A stretch of DNA of 64,000 nucleotides from Hyphomicrobiales bacterium (lineage in GTDB: Bacteria; Pseudomonadota; Alphaproteobacteria; Rhizobiales; Rhizobiaceae). The notes under the pieces were generated by a model. The model had not been told where the DNA came from. It was given only the letters and a program-made list of their open reading frames with translations, and ran no database searches. The stretch spans positions 62,001 through 126,000 of the forward strand of contig UBXM01000020.1 of NCBI GenBank assembly GCA_900469445.1, written 5' to 3'. The stretch's first letter is position 1. Each line of letters opens with the position of its first letter. Both the position numbers and the translations under genes were made by a program. Below, in pieces: positions 34,352 to 43,795 of this stretch.

Positions 34352-35959
34352 CTATTTTGCCTCCGAAAGGATCAGGTCAGCTCCCTTCTCAGCGATCATG
34401 AAAACGGCCGCCTGAGTGTTACCGGAGACCATGGTGGGCATGATCGAGGCGTCGACGATACGCAGCCCTTTCACACCGTTCACCTTCAGCGTTGGATCGG
34501 TGACTGCACCCAGATCCCTGCCCATGCGGCAGGTGCCGCAAATGTGGTATATCGTCTGACCGTTGGCGCGCGCGAAGGCGAGCCAGTCCTCGTCGCTGCG
34601 GCAATCTTTGCCGGGACTTGTTTCGCTTTCGCGGAAACCGTCCATCGCCGGCTGCTCGACGATATTTCGGGCAAGCTTCATACCCTCCACCATCGCTATG
34701 CGATCTTCCTCCACCGCGAGAAAATTCGGGCGGATGACCGGACCGATATCGGGGTCGGATGAGGCAGCATGAATCGAGCCGCGCGACTGCGGTCGGAGCT
34801 GGGTGACGCCGATCGTCATCCCGGGATGTTTATCGAGGATACGCTCGGCGGCATTGGCGTAGCTTGCATGCATGAAGAAATACTGGACATCCGGCCCAGC
34901 CAGTCCCTCCCGGGTGCGCACGAAGCCATGCACCAGCCCGGTGCCGAGCGACAGAATGCCTTTCCGGGTCGCGGCATATTGCGCAACCGCGCGCGCCAGC
35001 TGCAGGCCCCGCGTCTGCTCGTTGAGCGTGAAAGGCTGCTTTACGCGCCAGTTCATGCGGGTGCAAAAATGGTCGATATAGTTTTCGCCGACGCCGGCAA
35101 GCGAATGTTTCACTCGAATGCCAAGGTTTTGGAGAATGTCAGGATTGCCAATGCCGGAAAGCTCCAGCAGTTGGGGTGTCTGGGCCGCGCCAGCCGCCAG
35201 GATCACCTCGCCCTTTGCAACGAAGCAACGCTCTGTTCCACCGACTCGGGCGGTGACACCTGTGGCGCGATTGCCGTCGAGATCTACACGCAGCACATGG
35301 GCATCGGTCAGCACACTGAGATTGGAGCGCTTCATCGCTGGTTTCAGATAGGCGTCCGCCGCACTCACCCGGCGGCCGTTCTTCTGGTTGACCTGATAAT
35401 AGCCGAACCCGTCCTGGCTCTCGGCGTTGTAATCTGGATTGCGCGAGTAACCGGCCTCTCCGGCCGCAGTGATGAAAGCTTCGGCGATCGTCGGCCTCAC
35501 CGCTACCGTCGTTAGCGGCAGCGGCCCGCCGCGGGCGCGCAATGGACTTTTTAACCCGTCGAAATCCTCCAGCTTGCGGAAGAAGGGCAGCACGTCGTCG
35601 AAACTCCAGCCACGGCAACCCGCCTGCGCCCAACCATCATAATCCTGCTGCTGCCCGCGCACATAGATCATTCCGTTGATCAGCGTCGAACCGCCGAGCC
35701 CCCTGCCTCGCGGGACTGAGATAACCCTGTTGTTGGTCGCCTCTTCCGGCTCCGACTTGAAACGCCAGTTATAGACAGGATCGACGAGCAGCTTGGAAAA
35801 GCCAGCCGGTATGCCGATCCAGATGCTGCGCGCGGCACCTCCGGCCTCGAGCAGCAGGACCTTGTGGCGACCGGACTGCGTCAGCCGGTCGGCCAGCACG
35901 CAGCCGGCATTTCCACCGCCGACGATGATGTAGTCCCAGGCTTCCGGTTCTGGGGTCAT
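34352..35959 (-). CDS. GMC-family oxidoreductase (choline/alcohol dehydrogenase-like)
   Basis: A 535-residue FAD enzyme of the BetA/alkanol dehydrogenase group. Seen: FAD loop GGGNAG at 14-19, GRGLGGSTLINGM for the second GMC signature, and the C-terminal IYHICGTCRMG with the active-site histidine and SGNTQA with the asparagine. It oxidises a primary or secondary alcohol. Its ATG overlaps the stop of the upstream FAD-linked oxidase by four bases. It is the last gene of a twelve-gene minus block. Unlike the GMC at 2329-3957 it lacks a cysteine cluster and a small partner. Confidence 0.9.
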   Translation of the reverse strand: MTPEPEAWDYIIVGGGNAGCVLADRLTQSGRHKVLLLEAGGAARSIWIGIPAGFSKLLVDPVYNWRFKSEPEEATNNRVISVPRGRGLGGSTLINGMIYVRGQQQDYDGWAQAGCRGWSFDDVLPFFRKLEDFDGLKSPLRARGGPLPLTTVAVRPTIAEAFITAAGEAGYSRNPDYNAESQDGFGYYQVNQKNGRRVSAADAYLKPAMKRSNLSVLTDAHVLRVDLDGNRATGVTARVGGTERCFVAKGEVILAAGAAQTPQLLELSGIGNPDILQNLGIRVKHSLAGVGENYIDHFCTRMNWRVKQPFTLNEQTRGLQLARAVAQYAATRKGILSLGTGLVHGFVRTREGLAGPDVQYFFMHASYANAAERILDKHPGMTIGVTQLRPQSRGSIHAASSDPDIGPVIRPNFLAVEEDRIAMVEGMKLARNIVEQPAMDGFRESETSPGKDCRSDEDWLAFARANGQTIYHICGTCRMGRDLGAVTDPTLKVNGVKGLRIVDASIMPTMVSGNTQAAVFMIAEKGADLILSEAK

Positions 35960-37368
35960 TCTGCGCCTCCCGCGATCGACGTTTTCGGCAACAGCTTACC
36001 GGGATTGAACAGGCCGCCTGGATCGATCGCCTGCTTGATCGCCCGCGACAGGCGTTGTTCGGGCTCTGCCTTGGTGCGCAGCCATTCGGAGAGCCGGTAG
36101 CGACCGATCCCATGTTCGGCCGAGATGGAGCCGCGATGGCGGCCGACCGTGTCATGGACGGCGCGATTGACGGCCTCGTGATCCGCCGCACCGTTCAGCA
36201 AGATATTGTAATGAAGGTTGCCGTCACCCAGATGGCCGAAGACATTGAAGCCGGCACCGGGGCAGACAGCAGCGACAGCGTTTCCGGCCTCGATGAGAAA
36301 GTCCGCCATCGCGCCGAACGGTACGGAAATATCGTGTTTCAGCCCGCCCCCCTCGCGGGCTTCGGCCTCGGTGATGTGTTCGCGCAACGCCCAGAGTGCT
36401 TGCGCCTGCTGGTGGCTGGCGGCAACGACGCCATCCAGCGCCAGATCTCTTTCGAAGGCCTCCGTCAGCAATGTTTCCATCGCCGTCTCAAGCCCGGAAA
36501 GGCTGGAGGATGCCTCAACCAGTAGGTACCATTCGCCGGCGGCGATCGGGCTCTTCAGCCCGGCATGTTTTTCGACGAGACTGATCGACGTTGCGGAAAT
36601 CAGCTCGAAGGCCGAAAGGGCATCGCCAACCGTGTTCTGAGCCAGTGTGAAAATGCCGAGCGCCGTCTCGACATCGGCGACGGACAGCAGCGCGGTGACG
36701 CTGTCGCGCGGCAAAGGCACAAGCCGCAGAACCGCCGCCGTGACGACGCCGAGCGTTCCTTCGGCACCGATGAAAAGCTGTTTCCAGTCGTAGCCGGCAT
36801 TGTCCTTGCGCAGATGACGAAGCCCGTCGACGACAGTTCCATCGGCCAGCACGACTTCGAGCCCCAGAACCAGCGCACGGGTCATGCCGTAACGCAGCAC
36901 GTTGATGCCGCCGGCATTGGTCGACACGATCCCGCCGATCATTGCCGACCCCTCGGCGGCGAGACTGACGGGTAGCAAACGGTCATGTTTTTCCGCCTCG
37001 TGCCTGACCGTCTGCAGGATGGCGCCGGCCTCCACCTCGACGGTCATGCCGACCGGGTCGAGATCACGGATCGCCTTCATCCGGCCGAGAGACAGCACAA
37101 TCTCATCGCCATGGTTTCCCGGCGTGGCGCCGGCTGCCAGACCGGTATTGCCGCCATGCGGCACGACCGCCGCACCGTGGCTGCCGGCCGCTTTGATTAT
37201 CGCGGCGACCTCTGCCGTGTTCGCCGGCCGCACGACGCATAGCGGCGTGCCTTTGGCGCTGCGCTTCCAGTCCGTGGCGTAAGCTTCGACATCCGAAGCA
37301 GTCGTCAGAACTTGGTTTTCACCACATATCCTGCGCAATTCGTCGAGAAGCGGACGGAAGTCCGTCAT
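35956..37368 (-). CDS. FAD-linked 2-hydroxyacid dehydrogenase (GlcD/D-lactate type)
   Basis: A 470-residue enzyme with an N-terminal FAD-binding-4 domain (VVRPANTAEVAAIIKAA, VVPHGGNTGLAAGATPG) and a C-terminal FAD-oxidase domain carrying NVFGHLGDGNLHYN, where histidines bind a metal in relatives. It oxidises a D-2-hydroxyacid to a 2-oxoacid, passing electrons to quinone or a flavoprotein. The ATG at 37368 overlaps the shikimate-dehydrogenase-like stop by ATGA; a longer frame upstream is not needed. Confidence 0.9.
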   Translation of the reverse strand: MTDFRPLLDELRRICGENQVLTTASDVEAYATDWKRSAKGTPLCVVRPANTAEVAAIIKAAGSHGAAVVPHGGNTGLAAGATPGNHGDEIVLSLGRMKAIRDLDPVGMTVEVEAGAILQTVRHEAEKHDRLLPVSLAAEGSAMIGGIVSTNAGGINVLRYGMTRALVLGLEVVLADGTVVDGLRHLRKDNAGYDWKQLFIGAEGTLGVVTAAVLRLVPLPRDSVTALLSVADVETALGIFTLAQNTVGDALSAFELISATSISLVEKHAGLKSPIAAGEWYLLVEASSSLSGLETAMETLLTEAFERDLALDGVVAASHQQAQALWALREHITEAEAREGGGLKHDISVPFGAMADFLIEAGNAVAAVCPGAGFNVFGHLGDGNLHYNILLNGAADHEAVNRAVHDTVGRHRGSISAEHGIGRYRLSEWLRTKAEPEQRLSRAIKQAIDPGGLFNPGKLLPKTSIAGGAE

Positions 37369-38216
37369 GCGATTGCCCCCATATGCCGGGCCATCAATTC
37401 GATCTGGCACTGAAGCATCGGTAGACCACGCTGGATGCGGCAGCCCCTGGCGTCGGCGGCGCTAAGAAGCGGCGTCATCAACGGGTCCATGATCGCATCG
37501 GCAACGACCTGATCCGGGGAGAGACGCGAGAAATCCAGCGGATGGGTATCCTCCGGCTTCATCCCAAGCGACGTGCCGTTGACGACGAGGTTGTGTTCGC
37601 CAACCGATCGGGCATCGGTCGAAAGCTCCAGCGACGGATGGATTTTTTTCAGCCGGGCGACCAGTGCTTCGGCCTTGTCGAGGCTTCTGTTGGCGATCGT
37701 CAGGCGGCTGACACCGGCGTCAGCCAGCGCAAAGGCGATGGCGCAGGCCGCGCCGCCGGCACCGGCTATATAGGCGGCCTTGCCGGCCGGGTCATAGCCG
37801 GTAACGTCCTTGAGTGCGACGACAAAACCGATACCATCCAGCATCGTGCCGATCATTCGCCCATCCGCCTCGCGGCGAACGCAATTGACTGCTCCGATAT
37901 GCCGCGCCTCGCCGGTAATCTCGTCGCAGATCTCAAGCATGGCCGGCTTGTGCGGCACGGTGGCGATGAAGCCGCCGAAATTTTCCATCGCCGACAGGCC
38001 CTGGACCAGCGTCGCCAAACCTTCCGGCTTGACCTGGAAGGGGATCAGCACCGCATCAAGTCCGTGATGGCGGAACACCCCGGCCATCACCTGCGGCGTC
38101 TTCACATGATAGATCGGGTCCGCGAGGATGCCGTATATCCGGGTACGGCCGGTGATCTCATGGTCGGCTTCTTCGCGCATATCGGTCCGCTCGATCTGGA
38201 TTTTTGTCATGTTCAT
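37365..38216 (-). CDS. Shikimate dehydrogenase-like NAD(P) oxidoreductase
   Basis: A 283-residue AroE/YdiB-type protein. Seen: the catalytic lysine in ATVPHKPAM, GAVNCVRRE, the substrate aspartate in TMLDGIGF, the nucleotide loop AGAGGAA and a family-typical SLGMKPEDTHPLD. The usual SxS shikimate-binding motif near the N-terminus is replaced by YHVKTPQ, so the substrate may not be shikimate. In a catabolic block with hydroxyacid and alcohol dehydrogenases, a role on quinate-like or other hydroxylated ring acids is possible. It is probably not the housekeeping AroE. Confidence 0.85.
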   Translation of the reverse strand: MNMTKIQIERTDMREEADHEITGRTRIYGILADPIYHVKTPQVMAGVFRHHGLDAVLIPFQVKPEGLATLVQGLSAMENFGGFIATVPHKPAMLEICDEITGEARHIGAVNCVRREADGRMIGTMLDGIGFVVALKDVTGYDPAGKAAYIAGAGGAACAIAFALADAGVSRLTIANRSLDKAEALVARLKKIHPSLELSTDARSVGEHNLVVNGTSLGMKPEDTHPLDFSRLSPDQVVADAIMDPLMTPLLSAADARGCRIQRGLPMLQCQIELMARHMGAIA

Positions 38217-38230
38217 TTCGCCGGCGTGGA

Positions 38231-39040
38231 TCAGGTCATGTAAAGCCCGCCGGCGACGTCGATCGTCTGGCCGGTGATGAAGCTCGATTCCGGCGAAGTC
38301 AGATAGATAGCGAGATCCGCCACCTCCTCCGGCTGGCCAAGGCGCGCCAGCGGCGTCATCTTCACCTGCTCGTCATTGATCTGCTTCGCCACGCCGCGCA
38401 CCATCGGTGTCTCGATCCGGCCGGGCGCCAGCGCATTGACGCGAATACCGAACGGCCCGAGTTCCGCCGCCAGATGTTTGGTGAAACCGATCAGCGCCGA
38501 TTTTGTCGCCGCGTAATGGCAGGCGACGATCGGCGAATAGGTCTTGCCGGCAACCGAGGACAGATTGACGATCCAGCCGCGCTCGGCTTGCCGCATCGAT
38601 GGGGCCAACGCCCGGATCGTGTTGAACGCCCCCGTCAGGTTGACCGCGACGACGCGGTTCCACTCGGCCGGCTCCATTTCCCACACCTTGTGGGCGACGC
38701 CGTCATGCTTGGGAGAGATACCGGCATTGTTGACGACCGTATCGAAGGCACCGTCCGTCGTCTTGGCGGCTCTGTCCAGCGTCGACGATACGGCGTCATA
38801 ATCGGCCACATCGAGCATCAGCGGCACGCCGCTGCCGTAACCTTCCGTTTCGATCAGCCTGACCGTCTCGGCAATATCCGCCTCGTTCATGTCGGCCACA
38901 CCGACCGTCGCGCCCCGTGCGGCGAAGCCAAGGGCTATCGCCCGACCGATCCCTCGGCCGGCACCGGTGACAAGGACACGCCGGCCGGCATGGCTCGGGC
39001 GATTGGCGATGGATTGCGGATTTTCTTCTCTCTGCGGCAT
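38231..39040 (-). CDS. Short-chain dehydrogenase/reductase
   Basis: A 269-residue classical SDR. The cofactor motif TGAGRGIG lies near 25-32, VNNAG follows, and the catalytic Ser-Tyr-Lys is in NLSSVAG and HYAATKS. The C-terminus ends VAGGLYMT. It oxidises or reduces a hydroxyl/ketone. It starts 2 bases after the LivF-type ATPase stop, so it is translated with the transport genes. Confidence 0.9.
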   Translation of the reverse strand: MPQREENPQSIANRPSHAGRRVLVTGAGRGIGRAIALGFAARGATVGVADMNEADIAETVRLIETEGYGSGVPLMLDVADYDAVSSTLDRAAKTTDGAFDTVVNNAGISPKHDGVAHKVWEMEPAEWNRVVAVNLTGAFNTIRALAPSMRQAERGWIVNLSSVAGKTYSPIVACHYAATKSALIGFTKHLAAELGPFGIRVNALAPGRIETPMVRGVAKQINDEQVKMTPLARLGQPEEVADLAIYLTSPESSFITGQTIDVAGGLYMT

Positions 39041-39042
39041 GA

Positions 39043-39747
39043 TCAGATTCCCAGATATGCTTGGCGGACATGGTCGTTGGTGAGCAGTGCTTCCGACGTG
39101 TCGGAGATTACTATCTCGCCGTTTTCGAGCACGTAACCGCGGTCAGAGGCCTTTAGCGTATTGAACACGTTCTGTTCGACAATCAGCACGGTCGTGCCGG
39201 TCGAGGTGACCGCCTTGATCACCTCGAAGACCTGCTGGACGATGATCGGCGCAAGGCCCAGCGACGGCTCATCGAACATCAGGATGCTCGGGCGAGCCAT
39301 CATTCCTCGGGCAATCGCGACCATCTGCTGCTCACCGCCGGAAAGCGATCCGGCGCTTTGGGAAAGCCTCTCACGTACCCGTGGAAACAGGGACAGCACA
39401 TGTTCCAGCGTTTCGGCCTGTCGGCTGCGTGCCTCCTTGCGGTAGGCACCCATCAGCAGGTTTTCCTCCACCGTCATGTCGGCAAAAAGCTGACGTCCCT
39501 CGGGGATGAGGGTAATGCCGAGATCGACAACCTCATGGGCCGGCGTGCTGGTAATGTCGCGATCCTCGAAGAAGATCCGGCCTTCGGTCGGCTGGATCAA
39601 ACCCGCGATGGTACGCAGCGTCGTCGTCTTGCCGGCCCCGTTTGCACCGACGATCGTCACCACCTCGCCGCGTTTCACCTCCAGCGATACGTCATGGAGG
39701 ATGGTCGTCGGCCCGTAACCGGCGTGAATGCCTTCAAGCCTCAGCAT
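39043..39747 (-). CDS. Liv-type (HAAT) ABC ATP-binding protein, LivF-like
   Basis: A 234-residue ATPase. Seen: Walker A GANGAGKTT, signature LSGGEQQM, Walker B ILMFDEPSLGLAP and the LivF-type VEQNVF. It overlaps the fused permease-ATPase gene by 14 bases. Together with the LivG part of that fusion it forms the ATPase pair of the importer. Confidence 0.93.
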   Translation of the reverse strand: MLRLEGIHAGYGPTTILHDVSLEVKRGEVVTIVGANGAGKTTTLRTIAGLIQPTEGRIFFEDRDITSTPAHEVVDLGITLIPEGRQLFADMTVEENLLMGAYRKEARSRQAETLEHVLSLFPRVRERLSQSAGSLSGGEQQMVAIARGMMARPSILMFDEPSLGLAPIIVQQVFEVIKAVTSTGTTVLIVEQNVFNTLKASDRGYVLENGEIVISDTSEALLTNDHVRQAYLGI

Positions 39748-41551
39748 GGACGAAATCCTTTCCGAGATAAGCTTCGATCACCTGTTTGTCGCGCACCACA
39801 TCCTGCGTCTTGCCCTCGGCAATGATCTGGCCGGAGCTCAGGACGATGACCCGGTCGGACAGCGACATCACGGCCTGCATCACATGCTCGATCGCGATGA
39901 TCGACACGCCGGTGTCGCGGATCGACAACATGAGATCGATGGCGCGGCGGACATCCGCCTGGTTGATGCCGGCCATCACTTCGTCGAGCAGCAGGATGCG
40001 CGGTTTCATGGCCATGACGCGGGCGACTTCGAGGCGCTTAAGCCCCCCGATCGTCAGCCCTCTCGCCTCGGCATCGAGATAATGCCCAAGCCCCATGCGA
40101 TGCGCCGTCTCGCGCGCAACCTCGCGTGCTTCTCTCACATCCGAATGACGATGGAAGGCGCCGACCATGATGTTTTCCTCCACCGTCATGGCCGCAAACG
40201 GCTGGACGATCTGAAAAGTGCGACCGACGCCGATGGCGGCGAAATCACCCGGCGTCACCGGCATCATCATCGATCCGTCTGCCGCGCGCACCTTTACCGT
40301 GCCGCTGGACGGCTTCAGGAAACCGGAGATCATGTTGAAAACGGTCGTCTTGCCAGCGCCGTTCGGGCCGATCAGTCCTAGGATCTCGCCTTCCTTCAAG
40401 GTCAGGCTCACATCGCGGGTGACATGCAGCCCGCCGAAATGTTTGTCGAGATGATCGACGACCAGAATATCGTTTCCGATCGGCGGCCGGCTGGCGCGTG
40501 CAGCGGCTGCGATTGGCGCAGCCTGCGCCTTCTTCTCATCATTCTTGCCGTTGAAGAACCTCCCCGTCAGGCCGACGATGCCGTTCGGCATGAACAGCAC
40601 GACCAGCACCAGCACGATGCCATAGACGAAACCGTGCAGGCCAAGCGCCTGTGCGCCGAGCCAACCGCGAGCAAGCTCTGACAGCGGGACGAGGAAGAGG
40701 GCTCCGACCAGCGGGCCGAAGATCGTGCCGATGCCACCAATCAGTGCGAACATCGCGATCTGGATCGACGTCGTCAGCGAAAACACCGAGCTAGGATCGA
40801 TGAAGGTGAGATACATGGCGTGGAACGTGCCGATCATCGCCGTCAGGGCCGCCGAGGCGGCAACCGCGATCAGCCGCACCTTGACCGTACTGACGCCAGC
40901 GGCCTGGGCCGCACTTTCACGCTCGCGGGTGGCGACGAGATAGAAGCCGAGCCGGTGCGAGCGAATCCACCAGGCGACGCCGAGTGCCACCATCAGCATG
41001 CCGAAGGCGATCAGGAGCCCCGGCGTGCGATCGCGGAAGACCATCCATTCCCAGCCGAATTTCAGCGGGATCATCAGACCGGTTGCGCCGCCGGTCAGTT
41101 CGCGGAAATGCAGCGCAAGGACGCGGAAAACTTCGAGGAATGCGATTGTCGCAAGCGAAAAGAACGGCCCGCGCAGCCGGAAACAGGGATAGCTGATCGC
41201 AACAGCCACGACCATCGAGACGGCAGCGCCGACGAACATGCCGAGCCAGGGGGATATGCCGAGGTTCATAAGGATGATCCCAGCATAGGCGCCGATGCCG
41301 TAGAAGATCGCATGGCCGAGTGACAGCTGGCCGGCATAACCGCCGACGATGTTCCAGGCGGTAGAAAGGCCCGCGAAGATGAAGATGGTGACGAAGATAT
41401 GCGAAACGAACTGATTGCCGATCAGTATCGGGATGATCAGAAGCGCGAGCATGCCAGCGGCGAAAAGGCCGATCCGTTTCCAGGGCAGCGTTTTCGATCG
41501 GGCTTGTGTCATGGCGGTGTCGAGCGTGGTGTCTGTCACGGTCTTCCTCAT
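39734..41551 (-). CDS. Fused Liv-type permease and ATPase (LivM-LivG)
   Basis: A 605-residue protein joining two parts of a branched-chain-amino-acid-type ABC importer. Residues about 25-345 are a LivM permease with hydrophobic helices and GGYAGQLSLGHA. After a charged alanine-rich linker the ATPase begins near 370 (LDKHFGGLHVTRDVSL) with Walker A GPNGAGKTT and Walker B ILLLDEVMAG. In most systems these are separate; LivM-LivG fusions are known in proteobacteria. Start ATG at 41551; the internal MTQARSK methionine 14 residues later is an alternative. Confidence 0.92.
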   Translation of the reverse strand: MRKTVTDTTLDTAMTQARSKTLPWKRIGLFAAGMLALLIIPILIGNQFVSHIFVTIFIFAGLSTAWNIVGGYAGQLSLGHAIFYGIGAYAGIILMNLGISPWLGMFVGAAVSMVVAVAISYPCFRLRGPFFSLATIAFLEVFRVLALHFRELTGGATGLMIPLKFGWEWMVFRDRTPGLLIAFGMLMVALGVAWWIRSHRLGFYLVATRERESAAQAAGVSTVKVRLIAVAASAALTAMIGTFHAMYLTFIDPSSVFSLTTSIQIAMFALIGGIGTIFGPLVGALFLVPLSELARGWLGAQALGLHGFVYGIVLVLVVLFMPNGIVGLTGRFFNGKNDEKKAQAAPIAAAARASRPPIGNDILVVDHLDKHFGGLHVTRDVSLTLKEGEILGLIGPNGAGKTTVFNMISGFLKPSSGTVKVRAADGSMMMPVTPGDFAAIGVGRTFQIVQPFAAMTVEENIMVGAFHRHSDVREAREVARETAHRMGLGHYLDAEARGLTIGGLKRLEVARVMAMKPRILLLDEVMAGINQADVRRAIDLMLSIRDTGVSIIAIEHVMQAVMSLSDRVIVLSSGQIIAEGKTQDVVRDKQVIEAYLGKDFVHAEA

Positions 41552-41558
41552 GGCGCCC

Positions 41559-42446
41559 TCAGGGCGAAACGTGTGAAAGGGAGAGGCGATTGCTGAACAG
41601 CCCCGAGGGTTTCAGGATCAGGATGAGCAGGAACATGCCGAAGACGACGACTTCCCTGACGTCCGATCCGATGTAGAAGCCGGCGAATGAATCGATCAGG
41701 CCGATGATCATCGCGCCTGCAAATGCACCCGTCAGCGAGCCGAGCCCGCCAAGAACCACGACCACGAAGGCCGTCAGCACGAAATAGGTGCCGATATTCG
41801 GCGAGGTCGGGTAAAGCGGAGCCACCATCGAGGCGGCAAGCCCGACGCAGGCTGCGCCGATGCCGAATGTCAGCATGTAGATGCGGTTGACATTGATCCC
41901 CATCAGCTGTGCAGCGGCCCTGTTCTGCGCCACCGCGCGGATCGCGCGCCCGGTCTGGGTGCGTTTCAGGAAAGCCTGCAATCCGATCACCAGCATGATC
42001 GACACGGCGAGGATGACAAGCTGGCCCAACAGCACGCGCACCGGGCCAATCGTGATCGGCGTCCGCAGTCCGGATGCTGGGGTGTTGGCGATGTCGGCAC
42101 CGAACAGGAGAAGTGCCAGATTGATCAGCGCGGTTGAAAGGCCGACAGTCGCAAAGATCTGGATATGGTCATCGCGCGCCGACATCAACGGCTGGATGAT
42201 GAACCTTTGCGTCGCCACACCGGCGACGAACAACAGGGGTGCCACAATCACCGAGGTGAGCAGCGGATGGATGCCGAGTTTGGTGGTGAACAGATAGACC
42301 AGATACATGCCGAGCATCAGGAATTCGCCATGGGCGAAGTTGACCACCTTGACGATGCCGAAGATCAGGGTCAGTCCGACGCTGACGATGGCAAACAGCG
42401 CGCCGAGCATCAGTCCGCTGACGAGCACTTGCAGAAACGTTTCCAT
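41559..42446 (-). CDS. Liv-type ABC permease, LivH-like
   Basis: A 295-residue inner-membrane permease. Seen: LGALFAIVSVGLTLIFGIVKVVNFAHGE, the LivH hallmark, written here in part as GIVKVVNFAHGE. A later loop GGLGSLTGAFAGA is also typical. The ATG at 42446 has GGAGGAGG upstream; the longer open frame has no support and covers the intergenic hairpin. Confidence 0.92.
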   Translation of the reverse strand: METFLQVLVSGLMLGALFAIVSVGLTLIFGIVKVVNFAHGEFLMLGMYLVYLFTTKLGIHPLLTSVIVAPLLFVAGVATQRFIIQPLMSARDDHIQIFATVGLSTALINLALLLFGADIANTPASGLRTPITIGPVRVLLGQLVILAVSIMLVIGLQAFLKRTQTGRAIRAVAQNRAAAQLMGINVNRIYMLTFGIGAACVGLAASMVAPLYPTSPNIGTYFVLTAFVVVVLGGLGSLTGAFAGAMIIGLIDSFAGFYIGSDVREVVVFGMFLLILILKPSGLFSNRLSLSHVSP

Positions 42447-42477
42447 GATGCCTCCTCCGGCAAAACGCGGGCCGAAC

Positions 42478-42503
42478 GGCTGCCGGATCGAAGCCCGGCA
42501 GCC
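42478..42503 (-). terminator. Stem-loop between binding-protein and LivH-type genes
   Basis: GGCTGCCGG (42478-42486) and CCGGCAGCC (42495-42503) are perfect 9-base inverted arms with an 8-base loop. The element is 44 bases beyond the binding-protein stop and 31 before the permease start. It is GC-rich, without a T-run, so a transcript-stabilising or attenuating role is more likely than full termination. Confidence 0.6.
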
Positions 42504-42547
42504 CGTCGTCCGAAGTGCGGCGCAAGCCGCTCCCCGAGACGCCCAGC

Positions 42548-43750
42548 TTATTTGGCGACGTTGAGCTTGCTGACGGCAGCTGCATCGGGGTAAACGGCGA
42601 CGAGCTTGCCGCCCTGCCATTGCATCCCCATCATCGCGGCGCGCTCATTCTGGCCGTTTTCACCGAACTTGATTCCATAGCCCGCAGCCGTCTGTCCGTC
42701 CGCGATGTCGATCGCCTTTACCGCTTCGACGATCGCGTCGGGCTCGAAGCCCTCAGCCTTGCCGATCGATTCCATAAGCGCCTTGGCACCGACATAGTTG
42801 TTGAGCGAATGGCCCGAGCGCGGCGCGATGCCGTATTTCTTCTTGTAGGCTTCGACGAAGGCCTCGAGACCCGGTGTCGCTTTGGTATTGACCAGGAACT
42901 GGGTGAAATCGACGTCCAATACGTTTTCGATCACGTCGTGGCCCACGGCGTCGGCCGTCGGCTGCATCGAATAACCGCCACCGCCGCCGATGACGGCAGC
43001 AGGCTTGTAGCCGGCCTCGTTCGCTTGCTGGAGAAAGAGAACGGAATCGTTCTGGTAGGAGGTCTGCAGCACCACATCGGCTCCAGCCTGTTTCAGCTGC
43101 AGCACCAGCGATGACATATCGACAGTTGCCGCCGGATAACCGGAAGAGAGCACGATGTTAAGGCCCTTTTCCTTAGCAAAGTCCGCCTGGTGTTTGGATA
43201 CCGAGGTGCCGTAGCTCGAATCCTCGTAGATGATGCCGATCTTGAGATCGCTTGGTTGCTTGCCGAGACCGGGCGCAACTTTTTCGACCACCATGTCGAC
43301 CACCATCTCGCCCATGTCCTTGGCGTAGGGATTGGTGCGGAACATGTATTTGAGGCCGCGGCTTGTTACTTCGTCGGCAACGGCACCGAGTTCGAAATAG
43401 GGAATGCCGGAAAGCTCTGCAACCTGGCTCGCCGCGATCGAGCGTGCCGATGAATAGGTGCCGAAGATGGCGGAAACCTTTTCAAGCGAAATCAGCCGGC
43501 GAGCCTCGCCGATCGCCTGGTTGTTATCCACGGCGTCGCCCTTGACGAGAACGACCTTCTCGCCCTGGATGCCGCCAGCGGCGTTGATTTCATCGACGGC
43601 GATCTCAAGACCTCTCGCACTCTCCTCCCCGAGAAGCGCGAGCTGACCGCTGAACGGATACAGCGCGCCGAACTTGACGTCGGCGTGGGCTGCGGATGCC
43701 GACAGCACGATCGCTGCGGCGGTCATTTTCAACAAGTTCGGCAATTTCAT
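42548..43750 (-). CDS. Liv-type ABC solute-binding protein
   Basis: A 400-residue periplasmic protein of the LivK type. Residues 1-23 are a signal peptide (cleavage near AHA-DV). The mature part begins VKFGALYPFSGQLALLGEESARG, with DEINAAGGIQGEKV and VSAIFGTYSS typical of the family. GGAGGAAAA precedes the ATG. It binds an amino acid, amide or aromatic/aliphatic acid; neighbouring dehydrogenases favour a hydroxylated acid. Confidence 0.92.
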   Translation of the reverse strand: MKLPNLLKMTAAAIVLSASAAHADVKFGALYPFSGQLALLGEESARGLEIAVDEINAAGGIQGEKVVLVKGDAVDNNQAIGEARRLISLEKVSAIFGTYSSARSIAASQVAELSGIPYFELGAVADEVTSRGLKYMFRTNPYAKDMGEMVVDMVVEKVAPGLGKQPSDLKIGIIYEDSSYGTSVSKHQADFAKEKGLNIVLSSGYPAATVDMSSLVLQLKQAGADVVLQTSYQNDSVLFLQQANEAGYKPAAVIGGGGGYSMQPTADAVGHDVIENVLDVDFTQFLVNTKATPGLEAFVEAYKKKYGIAPRSGHSLNNYVGAKALMESIGKAEGFEPDAIVEAVKAIDIADGQTAAGYGIKFGENGQNERAAMMGMQWQGGKLVAVYPDAAAVSKLNVAK

Positions 43751-43795
43751 CTTTTCCTCCCGTGAAAAGCCGTGATTTGCTGCAATGCGACTGTG

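Noticed and set aside
37365-38216. Housekeeping shikimate dehydrogenase
   Set aside because: The SxS substrate motif is missing and the context is catabolic, so I call it only shikimate-dehydrogenase-like.
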